Source: Planctomycetota bacterium (lineage in GTDB: Bacteria > Planctomycetota > SZUA-567 > H5-PLA8). From it: DNA of 64,000 bases. Under the pieces are notes generated by a model, which saw nothing but the letters and a program-made list of their open reading frames with translations, did not search any database and was not told the origin of the DNA. The stretch is from contig JAKLKQ010000008.1 of the NCBI GenBank assembly GCA_023150555.1, forward strand, positions 86,778-150,777. The letters run 5' to 3'. Shown piece after piece: positions 18,529 to 27,959 of the stretch. Every line of letters begins with the position of its first letter. Positions within the stretch are counted from its first letter, which is position 1. The position numbers were made by a program, and so were the translations under genes.

Positions 18529-20148
18529 ATGCCGATCGAAGTCGTTTGTTCGTGCGGCCGGACCATGAAGGTCCCCGATAAGTTCGCCGGCAAGAAGGGC
18601 AAGTGTCCGGGCTGCGGCACGATGCTGCGCATTCCCGGCCAGAAAGTTTCTTCCGCACCCGCCGCGCCCGCAAAGCCCGTCGCGCCGCCGCCCGCGCCCA
18701 CCGCCTCACCTGCCGTCGGCGATTTGGTGATTCCCGACAATTTGGAGTTGGACCTGGAGCCCGCTGGGTCTGCGCCGCCGATCATCGACGACGACTTGAC
18801 GCTCGACCTGCCCGGCGAACCCGCCGCCGCGCCCACCGCGCCGGCGCTTGATATTCCGGAGCTTGCGCCGGTCACGCCCGCGCCCGCCGCGCTGCCGCGG
18901 GCCTCGGCGCCGGAACTCGAACTCGCCGACGACGGCGCGCCCGCCGCACCAGGCGGCATGGACCTGGCGGTGGCGGAGGACGCGGTGCCCGCGATGGCGC
19001 CGCCGCCTGCGGCCGCGCCGCGCGGGATCGAATGCCCGCAGTGCCGCGCGCCGATGGCGCCGGGCGAAGCCTTCTGCGGCGGGTGCGGGGCTCGGGTCGG
19101 CGGTGGCGCGCCCGCGGCGGACGACGGGCTGGCGCTGAGCGCCCACGCGCCGGCAGGGCCTGCGGGGCCCGCCGCCGAACCGACCGGTCCGCCGCCCGAG
19201 CGAAAACTCAAGGCTTCGACCTTCCGTCCGTCGGGCCTGTGGTTCGGGTATCTGGTGAAGCTGGGCATCATCGCGGCGGTCGTCGCCGGCCTGTATTTCG
19301 GCGGGATGTACGGTTTCGAGACCTACAACCGCATGACCTTCGACTCGCACATGGCCAGCGCGACGGAACTGATGAAAATGGGGAACCTCAGCGCAGCGGA
19401 GACGGAACTGGGCGAGGCCCGGGCGCTCTTCCCCAAGGACGACGAACTGGCCAAGGCCTACGCGCAGCTCGAAGAGGCGAAGAAGAAGGCCAGCCCGGGC
19501 AAGGGCGCCGACGACCCGGTCGCCAAGGCCGCAAAGAGCATCGTCGGCAGCGGCCTCAAGAAGAGCGTGCCGGGCAAGACCCCGGCCGCGGGCAAGACCG
19601 TCGCCGGCGCCAAGACGCCCGAAGAAGGCAAGACCGTCGCGGCCAAGACCGAGGCCGCCAAGGACGAACCCGCGCGCCCCACCAATGACCTCGACGCGCG
19701 CAAGACCTTTGGCGCGCTGAAGCTCTCGATGCAGGCGCCCAAGGACTGGACCGTGCAGGCCCAGGGCGCCGCGCCCACCGGCTCGCTGACGCTCACGGGC
19801 CCCGAGACCGAGGGCGTGGTGCCGGTGATCGAGGTCCGGCTGCTCGAGGTCCCCGGCGGCATCCGCGAGTTCACGGAGAACGTCAAGAAGGAGTGGGAGG
19901 CGAAGGGCCTTACCCTCACGGGGCAGAAGGCCTACCGCTTCAACGACAGCCGCAACCTGACGCTGCTCGAGTTCGAAGGCCTGGTGCAGGGCAAGAAGGG
20001 GCCCGAGACCGGCAAGTCGATGCAGTGGGTCTTCAACATCGGCGGCAAGAAGTGCGGCGTCGTCGGCTTCACGCTCCCCGATTCGGTCTACGACCTGTGG
20101 CGCCAGCCCATGGAACTGAGCGTGCGCACGCTCAAGACCCTGAAGTAG
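18529..20148 (+). CDS. zinc-ribbon membrane protein
   Basis: VVCSCGRTMKVPDKFAGKKGKCPGCGTMLRIP and CPQCRAPMAPGEAFCGGCG ribbons, central TM. Confidence 0.8.
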   Translation: MPIEVVCSCGRTMKVPDKFAGKKGKCPGCGTMLRIPGQKVSSAPAAPAKPVAPPPAPTASPAVGDLVIPDNLELDLEPAGSAPPIIDDDLTLDLPGEPAAAPTAPALDIPELAPVTPAPAALPRASAPELELADDGAPAAPGGMDLAVAEDAVPAMAPPPAAAPRGIECPQCRAPMAPGEAFCGGCGARVGGGAPAADDGLALSAHAPAGPAGPAAEPTGPPPERKLKASTFRPSGLWFGYLVKLGIIAAVVAGLYFGGMYGFETYNRMTFDSHMASATELMKMGNLSAAETELGEARALFPKDDELAKAYAQLEEAKKKASPGKGADDPVAKAAKSIVGSGLKKSVPGKTPAAGKTVAGAKTPEEGKTVAAKTEAAKDEPARPTNDLDARKTFGALKLSMQAPKDWTVQAQGAAPTGSLTLTGPETEGVVPVIEVRLLEVPGGIREFTENVKKEWEAKGLTLTGQKAYRFNDSRNLTLLEFEGLVQGKKGPETGKSMQWVFNIGGKKCGVVGFTLPDSVYDLWRQPMELSVRTLKTLK

Positions 20149-20183
20149 ATTTCACCGGAAAGCGAAAAGAGAAAGCGGGCGAC

Positions 20184-22619
20184 TCAGCGGTCGCGCAGCG
20201 AGCGCAGGTCCACGGGCGTGTGCGAGACCAGCGCCGCGGAGGGCTCGGCGCTCGGATGGATCGTGGGCTCGCCCAGCACCGCGTTCAGGTCCACGCGGTC
20301 TTCGGTCAGGCGCAGGCCGTTGACGACGACCAGGATCGAACTGGCGGCGGCGGCCGCGGCGGCCACGCCGATGTCCAGCCGGTCCAGCGCCGCCAGCGGG
20401 ATCATCACCGCGTTGAACGAGAAGGCCCAGACGAGGTTCCAGCGGATCAGCCGCAGGGCTTCGTGGCACAGCAGCAGCGCGCGGGCCACGCCGCGCGGAT
20501 CGTCGCCGACCAGCACGATCGCGCCGGCCTCGACGGACAGGTCGGTGCCCGTGCCCAGCGCCAGGCCCACGTCGGCGGCGGCCATGGCGGGCGCGTCGTT
20601 GACGCCGTCGCCGACCATGGCGACGCGGTGGCCTTTGCGCTTGAGCGAGAGCGTGAACTCGATCTTTTCCTCGGTGTCCATCCCTGCGTGAATCTCGTCG
20701 GGCTCCAGCCCGCAGCGCTCGCCCACGGCCTTCGCCGCGCCGGGATGGTCGCCGGAGAGCAGGTGCACGTCCAGGCCCAGGTCGCGGAGGTCGTCCAGGG
20801 CCTCGGGGGCGGTGGCGCGGACTTCGTCGCTGAGCGCGATCGCGCCTAGCAGGCGCCCGCTGGCGTCGGCGAGGAACGTCGTCGTCGCGCCGGCGGCCTC
20901 GGCCTTCGCGATGGCCGTGCCCAGTTCGCCGCGAATGGCGACCTCGTGGTCTTCCATCAGCGAGCGCGAGCCCAGCAGGTAGTCCCGGCCCCCGATGCGC
21001 CCGCGCAGGCCGCGCCCGGGCAGCGCTTCGAAGTCCTCGACCTTCCGCAGCACCACGGTGCTCTTCTTGGCCTCGACGATCACGCTCTTGGCCAGCGGGT
21101 GCTCGCTGCAGGCTTCCAGCGAGCCGGCGAGGTTCATCAGGTCTTCGCGGCTGATGCCTTCGGCGGTCAGCACGGCGCGGGTGCGGTAGGTGCCGGTGGT
21201 CAGGATGCCGGTCTTGTCGAAGAGCACGTCGGTGACGCGCCCGGCGGCCTCGATGGCCTGGCCGCCCTTGATCAGGATGCCGCGCCGCGCGCCCAGCCCG
21301 GTGGCGACCAGCACCACCGCCGGGGAGGCCAGCCCCAGCGCGCAGGGGCAGGCGGCGACCAGCACCGCGATCGTGGGGCGCAGCGCCGAAGGCAGGGTGC
21401 TTTCGTGCGTGAGGAAATCGAACCAGCCGCTGGCCAGGGTCTTCAGCGTCTCGGCGGAGAGGTAATGCTTCGCCGCGTACGGGCCCAGGTACCAGACGAA
21501 GAAGGTCCCGATGGCCAGCAGGATCACGATGGGCACGAAGACGGCCGAGATGCGGTCGGCCAGCAGCTGCACCGGCGCCTTCTGCGTCTGCGCGTCGGCG
21601 ACCAGGCGGCTGATCTGGGCCAGGGTGGAGGAATCGCCCACGCCGGTGGCGCGGATCTTCAGCGTACCGCCGCCGTTGACGCTGGCGACGATGACGCGGT
21701 CGCCTTTCACCTTGGGCTCGGGGCGACCTTCGCCGGTCAGCAGGGCTTCGTTGACCTGGCTGCTGCCGTCCACCACGATGCCGTCGACGGGGATCTTCTC
21801 GCCGGCCTTCACGACCACCGTGTCGCCGACGGCCACCACGCCGGCGGGGATCACCTGCTCGCGCCCGTCGCGCAGCACCCGCGCTTCGGCGGGCATCATC
21901 TGCATCAGGTTGCCGTAGAGCTTCGTGCCCGACTCTCTCGCGCGCGATTCCAGGTAGCGCCCCAGCGTCACGACGGTCAGGATCGCGCACGAGGCCAGGA
22001 ACAGCGGGTACCACTTGCCAAGCGCCGGATCGCCGGAGACCGCGCCGATGAAGGACAGCACGCCCTGCGCGTAGGCCGCCGTCGCGCCGATCGCCACCAG
22101 GCTGTCCATGTTGAACGAGAAACGCCGCAGCGCGCGGAAGAAGCCCATGTAGTACGCCCAGCCCACCGTGATCTGCACCGGCGTGGCGAGCAGGAACATC
22201 CACAGCGCGCGGTTCTTGCTGTCGCCGCCCATGCAGCGGTCGACGACGAACAACAGCGCCGTCAGCACCGCGCCGGTGACCAGCCGCGCTTTCAGCGACG
22301 AGGCGTCGTCCTGCGCCGCCTGCCCGGCTTCGCGCGTGCGCGGGTCGCCGCCCACGCCGGCGGGCGTGGCTTCGTAGCCGACGGCCGCGAGCGCCTGCAC
22401 CAGATGATGCGGCTGGACGTTCGCGCTGTGCCGGACGGTGGCCATGCGCGTGAGCAGATTCGTGGAAGCGGCGGTGACGCCGGGCATCGAGCGCAGCGCC
22501 TTCTCGATGCGCGTCACGCACGTGCCGCTGTGCATGCCGCCGACGACCAGCACCGTGATGCATTCCTTGCGGTCGGAAGAGCTCGAACGGCGGCTGGACA
22601 GGGCAACGCGGGTGCTCAT
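20184..22619 (-). CDS. P1B-type heavy-metal ATPase (CopA-like, atypical motifs)
   Basis: HMA-like N-terminus, TGEG, CPCALGLASP, DKTGILTTG, SEHPLAKS, MVGDGVNDAPAMAAADVG. Confidence 0.92.
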   Translation of the reverse strand: MSTRVALSSRRSSSSDRKECITVLVVGGMHSGTCVTRIEKALRSMPGVTAASTNLLTRMATVRHSANVQPHHLVQALAAVGYEATPAGVGGDPRTREAGQAAQDDASSLKARLVTGAVLTALLFVVDRCMGGDSKNRALWMFLLATPVQITVGWAYYMGFFRALRRFSFNMDSLVAIGATAAYAQGVLSFIGAVSGDPALGKWYPLFLASCAILTVVTLGRYLESRARESGTKLYGNLMQMMPAEARVLRDGREQVIPAGVVAVGDTVVVKAGEKIPVDGIVVDGSSQVNEALLTGEGRPEPKVKGDRVIVASVNGGGTLKIRATGVGDSSTLAQISRLVADAQTQKAPVQLLADRISAVFVPIVILLAIGTFFVWYLGPYAAKHYLSAETLKTLASGWFDFLTHESTLPSALRPTIAVLVAACPCALGLASPAVVLVATGLGARRGILIKGGQAIEAAGRVTDVLFDKTGILTTGTYRTRAVLTAEGISREDLMNLAGSLEACSEHPLAKSVIVEAKKSTVVLRKVEDFEALPGRGLRGRIGGRDYLLGSRSLMEDHEVAIRGELGTAIAKAEAAGATTTFLADASGRLLGAIALSDEVRATAPEALDDLRDLGLDVHLLSGDHPGAAKAVGERCGLEPDEIHAGMDTEEKIEFTLSLKRKGHRVAMVGDGVNDAPAMAAADVGLALGTGTDLSVEAGAIVLVGDDPRGVARALLLCHEALRLIRWNLVWAFSFNAVMIPLAALDRLDIGVAAAAAAASSILVVVNGLRLTEDRVDLNAVLGEPTIHPSAEPSAALVSHTPVDLRSLRDR

Positions 22620-22850
22620 GCGGCCGGTTTTCCTAAACCCAATAGGGACAAGGGGTGCGCATATGTTATTATCGGCGGAAAGACCGCTTTAGGTCAACCC
22701 TGTAAGAAAGATTTTTGGTGTTTCCCGACCGCCGGGCCGAAAAAGCCTACGGGCGGCCGGACGGGAGCCCGGGAAGTGGCCTTGCCAGGGGGCGCGGGAT
22801 TCCCCACGATGTAGGTGGTCTTCCCAAGAGAAAGGTGCGTTGCTTCGGAC

Positions 22851-24332
22851 ATGGACCACGAACCCCAGCAACCTCCGATGATCCCGGCCGTATTGCGTGC
22901 GGAGTTGATGGCCGCCGTCGGCCCCGGCAACGTGAAGGTCGCCGCCGAGGAACTGCACGTCTACGAGTGCGACGGGCTGACCATCGACACCGCCGTCCCC
23001 GGGGCGGTCGTCTTCGTGCATTCCACCGAGCAGGTCGTGAAGGTGGTCAAGGCCTGTGCGGCGGCGCAGCAGCCCTTCGTCGCGCGCGGCGCGGGGACGG
23101 GCTTGAGCGGCGGTGCGGTGGCGCTGAACAACGCCGTCGTGATCGAACTCGCGCGCATGAACCGCATCCTGGAACTGGATCTCGAGAACCGCGTCGCGCT
23201 GGTCGAACCCGGGGTCGTGAACCTGCGCCTGAGCGAGGCCTGCCGTTCGGAAGGCTTGCACTACGCGCCCGATCCCAGCAGCCAGGGCAGCTGCACCATC
23301 GGCGGCAACGTCGCCGAGAACAGCGGCGGGCCCCACACGCTCAAGCTGGGCGTCACCGTCAACCACGTGCTGGGCCTGGAAGTCGTCCTGCCCGACGGGC
23401 GCGTCGTGAACCTGGGCGGCCCGCTGCCCGGCCTGCCGGGCTACGACCTGACGGGCCTCTTCGTCGGCAGCGAAGGGACCTTCGGCATCGCGACGAAGGT
23501 GTGGGTCAAGCTCACGCCCAATCCCGAGGCCGTCAAGACGCTGCTGGCCGTCTTCCCCAGCATCGACGCCGCCAGCCGCGCCGTCAGCGCGATCATTGCG
23601 CGCGGCATCGTGCCCGCGGCGCTGGAACTGATCGACCAGCAGGTGATCCGCGCCGTCGAGGAATGGCTGCACCTCGGCTTCCCCACCGAAGCCGGCGCGG
23701 TGCTGTTGATCGAACTCGACGGCCTGCGCGACGGGCTGGATCTGCTCGCCGGGCGCGTGATGGACGCCTGCCGTTCCAGCGATTGCCTGGACGTGCGCGC
23801 GGCGAAGGACGATGCCGAACGGCTGCTCCTGTGGAAGGCCCGCAAGCAGGCCTTCGGCGCGGTCGGGCGCCTGAGCCCCAGCTACTACGTGCAGGACGGC
23901 GTGATCCCGCGCTCGAAGCTGCCCGAAGTCCTGGCCAAGATCCAGGCCGCCGGGCGCAAGCACGGCCTGACCACCGCCAACGTCTTCCACGCCGGCGATG
24001 GCAACCTGCATCCGCTGATCCTCTTCGACGAACGCAAGCCGGAGGAAGTCGAGCGCGCGCTGAAGTGCAACGACGAGGTCCTGGCCGCGGTCGTCGAGGC
24101 CGGCGGGATGCTCAGCGGCGAGCACGGCATCGGCATGGAAAAGCTCAAGTTCATGCCGCAGGTCTTCAGCGAGGACGACCTGGAGGGCATGCGGCGCGTG
24201 CGCGAGGCCTTCGATCCGAACTACCTCGCCAACCCCGGCAAGGCCATCCCCGCGCGGCGCTGCTGGGAAGTGAAGGGCCACAAGCCGCCGGAAGCCGAAG
24301 CGGCCGCGCTGCCCCCGATGAGGAAGGCCTGA
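22851..24332 (+). CDS. glcD: glycolate oxidase subunit GlcD (FAD-linked oxidase)
   Basis: RGAGTGLSGGAVAL, GLHYAPDPSSQGSCTIGGNVAENSGGPHTLKLGVT, NVFHAGDGNLHPLILFD, GEHGIGMEK. Confidence 0.92.
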   Translation: MDHEPQQPPMIPAVLRAELMAAVGPGNVKVAAEELHVYECDGLTIDTAVPGAVVFVHSTEQVVKVVKACAAAQQPFVARGAGTGLSGGAVALNNAVVIELARMNRILELDLENRVALVEPGVVNLRLSEACRSEGLHYAPDPSSQGSCTIGGNVAENSGGPHTLKLGVTVNHVLGLEVVLPDGRVVNLGGPLPGLPGYDLTGLFVGSEGTFGIATKVWVKLTPNPEAVKTLLAVFPSIDAASRAVSAIIARGIVPAALELIDQQVIRAVEEWLHLGFPTEAGAVLLIELDGLRDGLDLLAGRVMDACRSSDCLDVRAAKDDAERLLLWKARKQAFGAVGRLSPSYYVQDGVIPRSKLPEVLAKIQAAGRKHGLTTANVFHAGDGNLHPLILFDERKPEEVERALKCNDEVLAAVVEAGGMLSGEHGIGMEKLKFMPQVFSEDDLEGMRRVREAFDPNYLANPGKAIPARRCWEVKGHKPPEAEAAALPPMRKA

Positions 24333-24334
24333 CG

Positions 24335-25657
24335 ATGGCGCTGCCCGAGAACTTCCTCGCCGACGTCGCGCGCATCTGCGGCGCCGCGCACCTGGTCGCC
24401 GGGGACGAGGTCCGACCCATCGGCGGCGCGGGATACCGCCCCGCGGCCTCCTGTGCGCCCGGCAGCGCCGACGAGATTGCCGAGATCGTCCGCGCCGACG
24501 ACGAGTACGCCGTACCGATTCTGCCTTTCGGCGGCGGCACGGCCTTCGACTACGGCGAAGCGCCGCCCGCCGAAGCTCTGGCGCTCAGTATGCGCCGCCT
24601 CGATAAACTTGTCGCGTACGAGCCCGCCGACCTTGTCGTCACCGCGCAGGCGGGCATGACCTTCGGCGAGCTGCAGGCGGCGCTCTTCGAGCACGGCCAG
24701 TGGCTGCCGCTCGACGCGCCGCCCGAAGCCACGCTCGGCGGATTGCTCGCGACCGACCGCAGCGGCCCGCGCCGGCTGGGTTACGGCACGCTGCGCGACA
24801 TGCTGCTGGGCCTGACCGTCGTCAACGGCGACGGCATCGCGCGCAAGAGCGGCGGGCGCGTGGTGAAGAACGTCACCGGCTATGCGCTCGAGAAGCTGCA
24901 CCTCGGGGCGCTCGGCACGCTGGGCGTCATCACCGAGTGCACCTTCAAGCTGCGCCCGCGCCCCGAGACCCACAGCGTGCAGGAACTCGAAGCGCCCGAC
25001 TTCGCCGGCGGCTTCGCGCTCTGCCGCGATTTGGCGAAGCGCCTGCCCTTCGCCGCCGCCAGCGCGGGCTTTCCCGGCAAGCCCTTCCGCGCGCAGTTCG
25101 CCGTCGAGGCCAGCCCGCCGGACCAGGCGCGCGTACTCCGCGAGCTGCAGGAGGCCGTCGAGAAGGCCGGCGCCGGCTTCGCGGTGAAGGAACTCGAGGC
25201 CGAGGGCATCGAGGCCGACCTGGCGCCGGCGCGCCCGCGGCGCCTGCAGGCCGTGACGCTCACCGACGGGCGCACCGTCGAGCCCGAACTGGCCGCGCGG
25301 CTGGCGTGGCCGGCGCGCGCACAGGACTTCCCCGCGCAGATGCAGAAGCTGGACGTGTGGGCGGGCGAACGCGGCTTCGGGCTGCTGATGGCCTTCTTCG
25401 ATTTCCCGACGCGCGCCGTCGCGGAACTCTACTTCAAGCTGGATGATGGCGCGGCCGCGCCGGACCTTGGCGCGGTGCTCGACGCGTTGCGCTCTGAGGG
25501 CGCGGCGGCGACCGTTGTCTGGCAGGCGCCGCGGTTGCCGCGCGAACGCTCGGCCTTCGGCCCCCCGCGCGAAGAGTGGGACCTGATGCGAACCCTCAAG
25601 CTGGCGCTCGATCCGCGCGGCCTTCTCAACCCCGGCCGCTTCGTGGGAGGCTTTTAG
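24335..25657 (+). CDS. glcE: glycolate oxidase FAD-binding subunit GlcE-like
   Basis: ILPFGGGTAFDYGE, LGGLLATDRSGPRRLGYGTLRDMLLGLTVVNGDG; adjacent to glcD. Confidence 0.86.
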   Translation: MALPENFLADVARICGAAHLVAGDEVRPIGGAGYRPAASCAPGSADEIAEIVRADDEYAVPILPFGGGTAFDYGEAPPAEALALSMRRLDKLVAYEPADLVVTAQAGMTFGELQAALFEHGQWLPLDAPPEATLGGLLATDRSGPRRLGYGTLRDMLLGLTVVNGDGIARKSGGRVVKNVTGYALEKLHLGALGTLGVITECTFKLRPRPETHSVQELEAPDFAGGFALCRDLAKRLPFAAASAGFPGKPFRAQFAVEASPPDQARVLRELQEAVEKAGAGFAVKELEAEGIEADLAPARPRRLQAVTLTDGRTVEPELAARLAWPARAQDFPAQMQKLDVWAGERGFGLLMAFFDFPTRAVAELYFKLDDGAAAPDLGAVLDALRSEGAAATVVWQAPRLPRERSAFGPPREEWDLMRTLKLALDPRGLLNPGRFVGGF

Positions 25658-25659
25658 GG

Positions 25660-26466
25660 TTGCAGGCGCCGCCGCCCGATGCGCCGCCCGCGCCGCCGCC
25701 GAACGGGGAATACCCCGACTACGGAGAGTACGGCGACTACGGCGATCCCGGCTGGTATGGGCTTCCGTATTGGTTCTACTACCTCTACCTCGCGCTCTGG
25801 ATCTGGATGCTCGCCGACAGCATCAAGCGTTACGGCTACAGCTACTGGCCGTTCATCATCTTCTTCCTGCAGCCGCTGGGCGGGGTCGTTTACTTCGTCC
25901 TGCACGCGAAGGTGCTCTTCCGCGGCGGGCTCTTTGGCCCCAGCGTCGGTTCGCGGATCAAGAAGGCCGAGGCCGCGATGCGCATCGCGCCCACCGAGGC
26001 CGCGCGCGCCGAGCTGGCCGAGCTCTACTTCGAGGCCAAGCGCTTCGACGACGCCGAGGCGCTCTTCCAGAAGGTCGTCGCCGACGATCCGGAGAGCGTC
26101 GAGGCGCGCTACTACATCGGCGTCTGCCGCCTGCTGCGCGACGATCCGGCGGGCGCACTCGAGCCGCTGCAGTTCGTCTACGAGAAGGACAAGAAGCTGC
26201 GCTTCGGCAAGGCGTGGCTCGCCTACGCCGACTGCCTGGGTCGGCTGGGTCGGCGCGACGAGGCCATCGAGGAGCACCGCAAACTCGCGCGGCACTACCC
26301 GCGCCCGCTGACCGAGTACGCCTACGCGAAAATCCTCGCCGACGCCGGCGAGAAGGCGAAGGCCCGCGAGGCGCTCGAGGAGATGCTCGCGACCTCCGAC
26401 CAAGCCCCGCGCGAGGACCGGACGTGGCTGGGGAAGGGGCGGAGTCTGCTGCGCGAACTTTCTTAA
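25660..26466 (+). CDS. membrane-anchored TPR protein
   Basis: Likely TTG start; N-terminal hydrophobic segments and TPR-like helical repeats. Confidence 0.68.
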   Translation: MQAPPPDAPPAPPPNGEYPDYGEYGDYGDPGWYGLPYWFYYLYLALWIWMLADSIKRYGYSYWPFIIFFLQPLGGVVYFVLHAKVLFRGGLFGPSVGSRIKKAEAAMRIAPTEAARAELAELYFEAKRFDDAEALFQKVVADDPESVEARYYIGVCRLLRDDPAGALEPLQFVYEKDKKLRFGKAWLAYADCLGRLGRRDEAIEEHRKLARHYPRPLTEYAYAKILADAGEKAKAREALEEMLATSDQAPREDRTWLGKGRSLLRELS

Positions 26467-26477
26467 CCACAACAACA

Positions 26478-26617
26478 TTCACCACAGAGATCACAGAGGA
26501 CACAGAGAACGGAAAATCCAGGTTGGAATCTTCGGCAGCATCCGGAAGGACCGGAGAACGCTCGCAGACAGACCCATAGATCTCTTCCTTTGTGTTCTCC
26601 GTGAGCTCTGTGGTGAA
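26478..26617. repeat. CACAGAG-type inverted-repeat element
   Basis: Left arm TTCACCACAGAGATCACAGAGGACACAGAG; right arm reverse complement TTCACCACAGAGCTCACGGAGAACACAAAG. Confidence 0.8.
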
Positions 26618-26645
26618 ATTTTTTGTTCGTAGTACGCTGGTCGCC

Positions 26646-27959
26646 ATGTCCGAACAGGCTGTTCTACAAGGTGAAACCGGCGCGGCTGCGCCGCCGCGAT
26701 TTGAGTTTCCGGCGGAGACGTCGGAGCTGCTGCGCAGCTGCGTGCACTGCGGCCTGTGCCTGGGCGCGTGCCCGACCTACCGCGAGAACGGCGACGAGAA
26801 CGACTCGCCGCGCGGCCGCCTGTACCTGATGAAGGGCCTGGCGTACGGCAAGATCGAGCCCGCGCCCGCCGTGCAGCGGCACCTCGACCTGTGCCTCGAC
26901 TGCCGCGCCTGCGAGACCGCCTGCCCGTCGGGCGTGCACTACGGCCGCATCCTCGAGACCACCCGCGAGTACCTCAACGAGGCCGCGCCGCCGCCGTGGC
27001 ACGTGAAGCTCCTGCGCAAGTTCGTCTTCGAGCAACTCTTCGCGCGCCCGGTGCTGCTCTCGACGCTGACGACGCTGATGCGCTTTCAGCAGACCAGTGG
27101 CCTGCGGCGCTTCCTGCATTCGGTTGGCGTGATGAAGCTGCTGCCGCCGCGCCTGCGCTTGATGGAAGCGATGCAGCCGCCGCTCGAGGAGGCGCCCTTC
27201 CGTTCGAACGCGCCGGCGGTCTTCCCAGCCGACGGCGATGCGCCGCGCATGAAGGTGGCGCTATTCAGCGGCTGCGTGATGGACCTGATGCTGGGCGAGA
27301 TCCACCGCGCGACGGTGAAGGTCCTGCAGGCGTACGGCATCGAGGTCCACACCGTGCACGCGCAGCACTGCTGCGGCGCACTGATGTTCCACGCCGGCGA
27401 GGCGAATACCGGGCGGATGCTGGCGAAGCGCAACATCGAGGCCTTCGGAGGCCTGGGCGTCGACTGGATCGTGAACAACTCCGCCGGCTGCGGCGCGGTG
27501 CTGAAGGAGTACGGCGAGTGGCTGCCGGGCGACGAGCGCGCGCACGCCTTTGCGAAGAAGAACAAGGACGTCTCGGAAATCCTTGCCGGGCTCGAGCCCG
27601 TGCGCCCCTACAAGCGCATCAGCGCGACGGTCTGCTACGACGCGCCGTGCCACCTGCTGCATGCGCAGAAGATCAGCGCGCAGCCCGTCGAGCTGATCAA
27701 GCGCATCCCGGGCGTGGCGTGGATCGAACTGCCCGACGCCAACTTCTGCTGCGGCGCCGCCGGCGTCTACAACCTCACGCAGCCGGCCATGTCGCGCGCG
27801 GTGCTGCGACGCAAGGTCGAGGCCATCCGCTCCACCGGCGCCGAGATCGTGCTGACCGGCAACCCCGGCTGCCTCTTGCAGATCCGCCAGGGCTGCAAGG
27901 AGGCGGGGCTTTCGTGCGAGGTCCTGCATCCGATGGAACTGCTCGCGCGGGCCCTGTGA
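26646..27959 (+). CDS. glcF: glycolate oxidase iron-sulfur subunit GlcF
   Basis: CVHCGLCLGACPTY and CLDCRACETACPSGV ferredoxin motifs, two CCG domains (HCCGAL, NFCCGAAG). Confidence 0.9.
   Translation: MSEQAVLQGETGAAAPPRFEFPAETSELLRSCVHCGLCLGACPTYRENGDENDSPRGRLYLMKGLAYGKIEPAPAVQRHLDLCLDCRACETACPSGVHYGRILETTREYLNEAAPPPWHVKLLRKFVFEQLFARPVLLSTLTTLMRFQQTSGLRRFLHSVGVMKLLPPRLRLMEAMQPPLEEAPFRSNAPAVFPADGDAPRMKVALFSGCVMDLMLGEIHRATVKVLQAYGIEVHTVHAQHCCGALMFHAGEANTGRMLAKRNIEAFGGLGVDWIVNNSAGCGAVLKEYGEWLPGDERAHAFAKKNKDVSEILAGLEPVRPYKRISATVCYDAPCHLLHAQKISAQPVELIKRIPGVAWIELPDANFCCGAAGVYNLTQPAMSRAVLRRKVEAIRSTGAEIVLTGNPGCLLQIRQGCKEAGLSCEVLHPMELLARAL

Noticed and set aside
20152-22563. 803-aa minus-strand ORF overlapping the ATPase in another frame
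   Set aside because: Arg/Gly/Ala/Pro-rich out-of-frame shadow of the recognised P-type ATPase; no motifs.
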